From positions 1 through 24,992 of the IMG/VR virus record IMGVR_UViG_3300003324_000461: DNA of 24,992 nt; one strand, written 5' to 3'. The position numbers and the translations under genes were made by a program. The notes below the pieces were generated by a model. That model was not told the DNA's origin. It made no database searches and saw nothing but the letters and a program-made list of their open reading frames with translations. This document shows positions 19,835-24,992 of the stretch, piece by piece. The DNA is from a virus. The number at the start of each line of letters is the position of its first letter. Position 1 is the first letter of the stretch.

Positions 19835-22800
19835 GTGAACCGGGTCGGGATCGAGTTCGACGGCGCCTCCCGCGGCGCCGTCACTGCTGCCAAGCAGACG
19901 CAGGAGGCGCTCCAGGCGGTCGGCAGGACCGCCAGCCGCGAGGGCCGCAACATGGCCGTGTTCGGTGGCGGCGTCCGTGACGCCGAGCGCGACGTCGGCA
20001 AGCTCAGCCGCGGCGCCCTCGCCGGCTCCGGCATCTTCCGCAGCTTCGGCCGCTCGCTCGCGTTCGCCTCCGCAGGCTTCATCGGCGGCTACGGGATCAC
20101 CGCCGCCGTCCGCGGCGCCGCCAACGAGCTGTCCGAATCCGTCCGGGTCGCCGCCCAGACCAGGCAGGCGCTCCGCTCCACCGGCGGCCAGGCGAACGTG
20201 ACCGCCCGCCAGATCGACCAGCTCGCCAACAGCCTCCTCCAGAAGACCGGCGTCGACGATGAGGCGATCAAGTCCGGCGAGAACCTCCTCCTCACCTTCA
20301 CCCGCGTCCGCAACGAGGCCGGCAAGGGCAACGACGTCTTCAACCAGACCACGAGGGCCGCCCTCGACATGTCGGCGGTGCTCGGCCAGGACCTCCAGTC
20401 CTCGGTGCTGCAGCTGGGGAAGGCGCTGAACGACCCGGTCACGGGGATGACCGCCCTGCGCCGCGTCGGGGTGCTGCTGACGAAGGACACCCAGGAGCAG
20501 ATCAAGACGCTCGTCCAGCACGGGAAGCTGCTCGAGGCGCAGAAGATCATCCTCCGGGAGGTCACGACCGAGTTCGGCGGCCAGGCGGCGGCGCAGGAGC
20601 GGGCGAAGGGCGGCATCGACGTCCTCCGCGAGAGCGTCAGGAACCTGTCGGCCGACTTCCTCCGTGGCCTGTTGCCGTCGGTGCGGCAGCTGATCGGGTC
20701 GTTGCAGCGCTCCGTGAACGAGTTCGCGTCGAACAAGCAGGCGCAGGCCCGCTTCCGGGACACGGTGATCGGGGTCGCGAAGGCGATCGGCCAGGTGATC
20801 GGCGTCATTCGCACGGTCGTCGGGCTGCTCGGCGGGTTGAAGAACACGCTGGTCGTGCTGGTCGGCGCCTGGGCCGGCTTCAAGGCCGCCGGGATCGCGT
20901 CCGCGCTCGCGGTTCGGGCGGCGAACATCGCCGCCGCGTTCGGCGTCTCCACCGCCTGGAAAGCCGCCCTCGTCTCCACCGGCTGGGGGGCGCTCGCGAT
21001 CGCGGCCGGGATCGCTGCCAGCTACATCATCACGCACTGGTCGAAGGTGAAGGGCTGGTTCGCCACCTTCTGGGACTATCTGAAGCGGACCGGGAACGCC
21101 GCCTTCGCCGCGCTGAAGGAGATCGCCCGCGCCGCCGTCTACGCGATCCTCCAGTACGCCACCGCCGCCATCCGCGGCCTCCTCAAAGCCGCCTCGTACC
21201 TGCCCGTCGTGGGCGGCAAGGCCAAGGCCGCCCTCAACGAGATCAACGACTACCTGCGCAAATGGAAGCCGGACTTCGCGAACGTCCGTGACGCGTTCGC
21301 CGCCGGCGGCGCCAGCGCGGGCCGGGCGTTCAACACCGCCGCCCAGCAGGCGATGACCAGCTACGCGTACACCGCCCAGCAGCATGGCGCGACCGTGCTG
21401 CGCCGCTCCGGCACCGTCATCCCCGCCACCGGCGGCCAGACCACGAGGGGCAGCACGGGCCCGATCACCCCCGGCCTCGCCGCCGTCGAAAGGCTCACCG
21501 GGGCGCGCGTCAACGACGACTTCGCCACCAGCGGCCACGCCAAGCACAGCTACCACTACCGCGGCCAGGCCGCCGACCTCGCCGTCGACCGCGGCGTCTG
21601 GAACAAGCTGTTCGCGCACCGGCAGCTCTTCGCCGAGCTGTTCGGGCCGTGGGGCCTCTACCACTACGGCGTCCGCTTCTTCGACGCCACCCTGCAACGC
21701 CAGCACATGGACCACATCCACGTCGCCTATACGGGCGGCCCGGAGGCGGTCACGAAAGCCCTGTCGGGCCGTGGCGGTGGCGCGGGGCCTCGTCTGGTCA
21801 TCCCCGGCGGCGGCGGGGCCGGAGGCAGCGTTCCAACGGCCCCTGCTGCGGCTGTGGCGGGGGCGGCGGCCGGGGCGGGCTCGTCGGCGGCCAGGACGGC
21901 GGGCGGGTCGCTGGCGCCGGTCTTCGGCGCGATCACCAGCGGCCTCTCGAAGGGCGTGAACCAGATCTCGCAGGCGACGCGCACCCAGATCGGGAAGTGG
22001 AAGAAGACGCTCACCAGCCAGATCGAGCAGGCGAACGAGGAGGCGAAGCGCGCATTCGAGCGCACCTTCTCCGCCGCCACCACGACGGTGTTCCGCCAGT
22101 TCGACCGGGTCACGGAGCTGCACGTCCGCGACTTCAACCGGCAGACCGAGCAGGCGCTCACGCAGATGCGGCGCGGGTTCGAGCAGCAGCTCGCCGCCTT
22201 CGACGCCGAGACCCAGCGGGGCCTCGCCCGCCTCGCCGCCCCGGCGGAGACGCCGGCGGAGCGGGCGCTGCGCCAGTTCCGGGAGGCCCGGGACGCGGAG
22301 CAGCGGGCGAAGGAGCGGGCGGACGCGATCGCAGCCGGCGACACCGAACGCCTCCGCCAGCTCGACCTCGACGACCAGGAGCGCGCCCTCCAGCAGGCCG
22401 CCGACGCGTCCCGGAAGGCGGCGGACGAGCAGGCGGCCGCACGCCAGGCCGCCTACCAGCAGCAGCGCGACCAGCTCCGGCAGGCGTTGGAGGATCAGGA
22501 GGCGCTCCGGGAGCAGGCGTTCCAGGACCAGCGGGACGCCGAGTTGCAGGCGTGGCAGGAGCACCGCGACGACCAGCGCACCCAGCTCCAGAACGACCTC
22601 GACGACTGGCAGGCGTGGATCGACGCGAAGAAGAAGAGCTGGGCCGAGTTCATCGCCTGGCTGCTCGCCCAGGGGTTCACCGGGATCTCGGCGCCGAGCG
22701 TGCAACGGCACGCGCCCACCCAGATCTTCCCGCCGTCGGTCGCCCCGGGGGCGGCGGGTCAGATCCCGATCCGCGGCCCGTTCCAGGCCGGCGGGAAGGT

Positions 22801-23041
22801 CGGCGGCGCCTACATCGGCCGTGAGGACACGGTGCTCGCCCAGCTCACACCCGGCGAATACGTGATCGACCGGCGGCTCACGCGGGCGCTCGAGGACGTG
22901 ATCGTGAACGGCAGCCGGACGGGCGGCGACAGGCCGATCGTGGTGGAGATCAACCTCGACGGCCGCCGGTTCGCCAGGGCGGTCGCCCGGCCGATGGACG
23001 AGCAGCTCGACCGGCGAATCTCCTACCAGGTCGAGCGCTGA
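19835..23041 (+). CDS. Tape measure protein with embedded M15-like peptidase
   Basis: This 1068-aa protein starts at GTG 19835, immediately after the chaperone stop. Helical and hydrophobic segments fill residues about 75-460, including VGLLGGLKNTLVVLVGAWAG and WGALAIAAGIAASYIITHW. Residues about 555-635 hold an M15-type zinc peptidase: YHYRGQAADLAVD (His574, Asp581) and QHMDHIHVAY (His627 and His629), like D-Ala-D-Ala carboxypeptidases. This would help cut peptidoglycan during DNA entry. A long Gln/Asp/Arg/Ala-rich coiled coil covers about 700-930. The end has the usual GREDTVLAQLTPGEYVIDRR tape-measure motif. Tail length should scale with this protein, so a long tail is expected. Confidence 0.9.
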   Translation: MNRVGIEFDGASRGAVTAAKQTQEALQAVGRTASREGRNMAVFGGGVRDAERDVGKLSRGALAGSGIFRSFGRSLAFASAGFIGGYGITAAVRGAANELSESVRVAAQTRQALRSTGGQANVTARQIDQLANSLLQKTGVDDEAIKSGENLLLTFTRVRNEAGKGNDVFNQTTRAALDMSAVLGQDLQSSVLQLGKALNDPVTGMTALRRVGVLLTKDTQEQIKTLVQHGKLLEAQKIILREVTTEFGGQAAAQERAKGGIDVLRESVRNLSADFLRGLLPSVRQLIGSLQRSVNEFASNKQAQARFRDTVIGVAKAIGQVIGVIRTVVGLLGGLKNTLVVLVGAWAGFKAAGIASALAVRAANIAAAFGVSTAWKAALVSTGWGALAIAAGIAASYIITHWSKVKGWFATFWDYLKRTGNAAFAALKEIARAAVYAILQYATAAIRGLLKAASYLPVVGGKAKAALNEINDYLRKWKPDFANVRDAFAAGGASAGRAFNTAAQQAMTSYAYTAQQHGATVLRRSGTVIPATGGQTTRGSTGPITPGLAAVERLTGARVNDDFATSGHAKHSYHYRGQAADLAVDRGVWNKLFAHRQLFAELFGPWGLYHYGVRFFDATLQRQHMDHIHVAYTGGPEAVTKALSGRGGGAGPRLVIPGGGGAGGSVPTAPAAAVAGAAAGAGSSAARTAGGSLAPVFGAITSGLSKGVNQISQATRTQIGKWKKTLTSQIEQANEEAKRAFERTFSAATTTVFRQFDRVTELHVRDFNRQTEQALTQMRRGFEQQLAAFDAETQRGLARLAAPAETPAERALRQFREARDAEQRAKERADAIAAGDTERLRQLDLDDQERALQQAADASRKAADEQAAARQAAYQQQRDQLRQALEDQEALREQAFQDQRDAELQAWQEHRDDQRTQLQNDLDDWQAWIDAKKKSWAEFIAWLLAQGFTGISAPSVQRHAPTQIFPPSVAPGAAGQIPIRGPFQAGGKVGGAYIGREDTVLAQLTPGEYVIDRRLTRALEDVIVNGSRTGGDRPIVVEINLDGRRFARAVARPMDEQLDRRISYQVER

Positions 23042-24900
23042 TGGCCGACTACCCCTCGAGCATCCCCGCGATCGCCGCCAACAAGACGAACGCCACCCCG
23101 GCGGCGACGACCGGCCACGAGACGAACCCCGCCTACACCGAGGACCACGCCGCCCACCACAACAAGCTCGCCGCCGAGCTGATCGCCGCGCTCACCGAGC
23201 TCGGCGTCAACCCGTCCGGCACCTACGCCGACGTCGCCGCCCGCCTCGACGCGCTCGCCGGCGCCGGCGCCGGCGGCAACCCCTCACCAATCTGGAAGCT
23301 GAACGGGGCGACGCTCGCGAACGCGACCACCGTCACGCTCGACCGTGCGCCCGGCTGGTTGAGCGGCCAACGGGTCATCCTCGCGATCGAGGCGTACAGC
23401 GGCGCCTGCGAGATCCGCACCGCCACCAGCTACGCGGGCACCACCGTGACGCTCAGCTCCGCGCTGACCAGGGCGCACCCGAACGCTGCGACCGTCACGG
23501 TGGTCACAGATTCGGTGTCGCTGCTCCTGTTCGGCGCCTACGGCGACGGGTCCGCCGACGACACCGTCTCGATCCAGGCCGCGATCGACGAAGTCGTTCG
23601 CAACGCGAGCGGCGTCTGGATCGAAGGGCACGGCAAGACGTACAACGTCACAGCCCCCCTGTACGCGGCCACCGGCACGAGGCTCCGCGCCGGCATCCAG
23701 CGGGCGGCCGCCGGCTACGGCCCCGACGACACCACCAACGCGATGCTCGTCTCCTGCCAGGACCTGCCGGTCGCGTTCACCGCCGACGCGGCCACGGACA
23801 CCTTCACGACCAGCTCGCCGCACGGGATCGGCCAGGTCGGAAACAAGATCGCGTTCAAGGGGACGAGCCTCCCCGGTGGGATCACCGCCGGCCGCGTCTA
23901 CTACGTGAAGACGCTCCCCAACTCGACGACGTTCACGATCAGCGCCACCAGCGGCGGCGCCACCCTCGACGTGACCGCGAACGGGTCCGGCACCGCCTAC
24001 CCGGACATCAACGCGACCGAGCGGCTCTACCTGTTCGACTGGACGCTGCTCACGCAGGGGCTCGTGAAGAAGGGGATCCTCACGAACCTGCAGCAGCCGG
24101 CGATCTGGTGGAAGGCCAGGGTCGACAACGCCACCGACACCGGCGTCACGATGGGCGGCCAGGAGGCGTGGATCTTCGGGCTCCAATGCCTCACCTGCAC
24201 GGTCGGCCTGCAGCTCGGCGTCGTGGGCGACGCCACCATGACCTGCTCGCTCGTCAAGTTCTTCGGCCTCGACGTCGAGACCAGCACCACCGCCGGCGTC
24301 AAGTACGGCTACGCGACCGACATCCTGATCGACGGCTACCACGGGGAGGCCCAGCCGATCCACCACCTCCTCGACACCGGCGGCACGATGCTGAACGTCA
24401 CCTTCGTCCAACCGCACATCACCTACCGGGGAACCGACATCGGCTGGAAGATCAACGCGGGCGGCGGCTCCAACAGCAGCTACCAGATCATCGGTGCACG
24501 CGCCTACGGTGCCGGGGCGGGCGACAAGATCATCAACGACGTCGACCGGTCCCGCGACCTCGTCCTCTCCCAGCTCGACCAGCAGGGCGTCTTGCACATG
24601 CTCGTGCAGCCGGCCGGGAACGTCATCTGGCGACGGCTCGAAGGTGTCGGCGCCCGCGCCGTGCTCTCGTTCGGAACGATCCCCGCGAACAGCGTCGCAA
24701 CCCAGACGATCAGCGTCCCCGGCGCGACGAGCGCCATGGCCGCCCAGGCAAGCCCCGAAGGGAACATCGGCACCGGCCTGATCTGGTCCGCCCGCGTCAG
24801 CGCCGCCGACACCGTCACCGTCCTCGTCGGCAACGTCACCACCGGCGCCGTCGCCAGCTTCGACCAGAACTGGCGGGTAGCGGTCACGCCGGCGGCATGA
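23041..24900 (+). CDS. Tail fibre or spike with pectate-lyase-like beta-helix
   Basis: This 619-aa protein starts at ATG 23041 in a TGATG overlap with the tape measure. The N-terminus is an Ala/Thr/His-rich helical segment (TNPAYTEDHAAHHNKLAAEL) of the kind that attaches fibres or forms trimers. FGAYGDGSADDTVSIQAAID (about 168-187) is the entry motif of phage pectate-lyase-like beta-helices. The rest is Thr/Gly/Asn-rich beta. An inserted PHGIGQVGNKIAFKG domain appears near 260-310. It probably binds, and perhaps degrades, a surface polysaccharide; no catalytic residues can be named with confidence. It follows the tape measure directly, without a recognisable distal-tail protein. Confidence 0.8.
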   Translation: MADYPSSIPAIAANKTNATPAATTGHETNPAYTEDHAAHHNKLAAELIAALTELGVNPSGTYADVAARLDALAGAGAGGNPSPIWKLNGATLANATTVTLDRAPGWLSGQRVILAIEAYSGACEIRTATSYAGTTVTLSSALTRAHPNAATVTVVTDSVSLLLFGAYGDGSADDTVSIQAAIDEVVRNASGVWIEGHGKTYNVTAPLYAATGTRLRAGIQRAAAGYGPDDTTNAMLVSCQDLPVAFTADAATDTFTTSSPHGIGQVGNKIAFKGTSLPGGITAGRVYYVKTLPNSTTFTISATSGGATLDVTANGSGTAYPDINATERLYLFDWTLLTQGLVKKGILTNLQQPAIWWKARVDNATDTGVTMGGQEAWIFGLQCLTCTVGLQLGVVGDATMTCSLVKFFGLDVETSTTAGVKYGYATDILIDGYHGEAQPIHHLLDTGGTMLNVTFVQPHITYRGTDIGWKINAGGGSNSSYQIIGARAYGAGAGDKIINDVDRSRDLVLSQLDQQGVLHMLVQPAGNVIWRRLEGVGARAVLSFGTIPANSVATQTISVPGATSAMAAQASPEGNIGTGLIWSARVSAADTVTVLVGNVTTGAVASFDQNWRVAVTPAA

Positions 24901-24901
24901 C

Positions 24902-24976
24902 GTGAGCAGCACCTACGGCGAGGGCAGCTACGGCACCGGCAGCTACGGCAGCGGCTCGGGCTTCAGCGGCAAATGA
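24902..24976 (+). CDS. Tiny Gly/Tyr/Ser-rich peptide, 24 aa
   Basis: The frame GTG 24902 to TGA 24976 encodes MSSTYGEGSYGTGSYGSGSG plus four residues, a YGxGS unit repeated three times. The start is one base after the fibre stop, and its stop overlaps ATG 24973 (ATGA), the coupling used by genes throughout this window. Third positions are all G or C except the final AAA codon. The composition resembles the Gly/Tyr-rich ends of some tail proteins, so it could be a separate micro-protein or a remnant of one. No function can be assigned. Confidence 0.5.
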   Translation: MSSTYGEGSYGTGSYGSGSGFSGK

Positions 24977-24992
24977 TCCGGCGCGTGGGGCC
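24973..24992 (+). CDS. Start of a further gene, cut by the window end
   Basis: ATG 24973 overlaps the preceding TGA (ATGA) and reads MIRRVG before the sequence ends. Only the start context supports it; nothing can be said about the product. Confidence 0.4.

Noticed and set aside
19286-22711. Very long minus-strand open frame (1141 codons) opposite chaperone and tape measure
   Set aside because: It is an antisense shadow common in very G+C-rich DNA; composition is Leu/Arg/Gly/Glu filler, and the + strand genes are clear.

Overview
This window is a contiguous stretch of a tailed-phage (siphovirus-type) genome or prophage with very high G+C. Every gene I trust is on the + strand, packed end to start, with GTG used about as often as ATG. 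The base composition, GTG starts and protein families (DnaB-N/RecA-type helicase, papain-like peptidase with an SCTGNA motif, actinophage-style head-tail adaptor, DUF2190-like decoration protein) suggest an actinobacterial host. A Thermoleophilia-like host is possible but not shown. No integrase, transposase, repressor, tRNA, rRNA or CRISPR is visible.

Layout. 1-1329: 3' part of a replicative helicase. 1330-1539: non-coding, with an array of CCTTGCACGC / CGTACAAGG repeats and a perfect 24-bp palindrome. 1540-3560: small regulatory-looking genes, comprising an HTH protein that may be the small terminase subunit and a zinc-binding sigma-region-2-like gene whose coding signal changes frame twice; 2987-3356 cannot be resolved into clean genes. 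3583-5019: membrane protein, nuclease, papain-like peptidase and a small protein. 5019-8161: large terminase and portal. 8158-13957: small proteins and head or decoration genes, including a 758-aa protein with a 20-residue tandem repeat, then minor head, virion morphogenesis and tail-terminator-like genes. 13972-16714: prohead protease with a nested scaffold, decoration protein and major capsid protein. 16714-19141: connector-type proteins and tail tube. 19146-19834: tail assembly chaperones joined by a -1 frameshift at CCCTTTA. 19835-24900: tape measure with an embedded M15-like peptidase, then a beta-helix tail fibre. The window ends with a 24-aa Gly/Tyr-rich peptide and the first codons of another gene.

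How the genes work together: helicase for replication; terminase and portal for packaging; protease, scaffold, decoration and capsid proteins for the head; connectors, tube, chaperones, tape measure and fibre for a long non-contractile tail. The head module resembles phage Mu (gp28/gp29/F/G/I-type proteins), while the tail is that of a siphovirus.

The most striking observation is a 9-base word, CCGAAYCTA, found seven times, each time exactly 4 or 5 bases before a GTG/ATG start. Six copies precede genes that are not coupled to the gene before them. The seventh lies inside the prohead protease gene, directly before an in-frame ATG where a nested scaffold would begin. Most other genes start in GTGA, ATGA or TGATG overlaps. 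I infer a phage-specific start signal (promoter for near-leaderless mRNA, or translation-initiation element), possibly read by the phage's own sigma-like protein.
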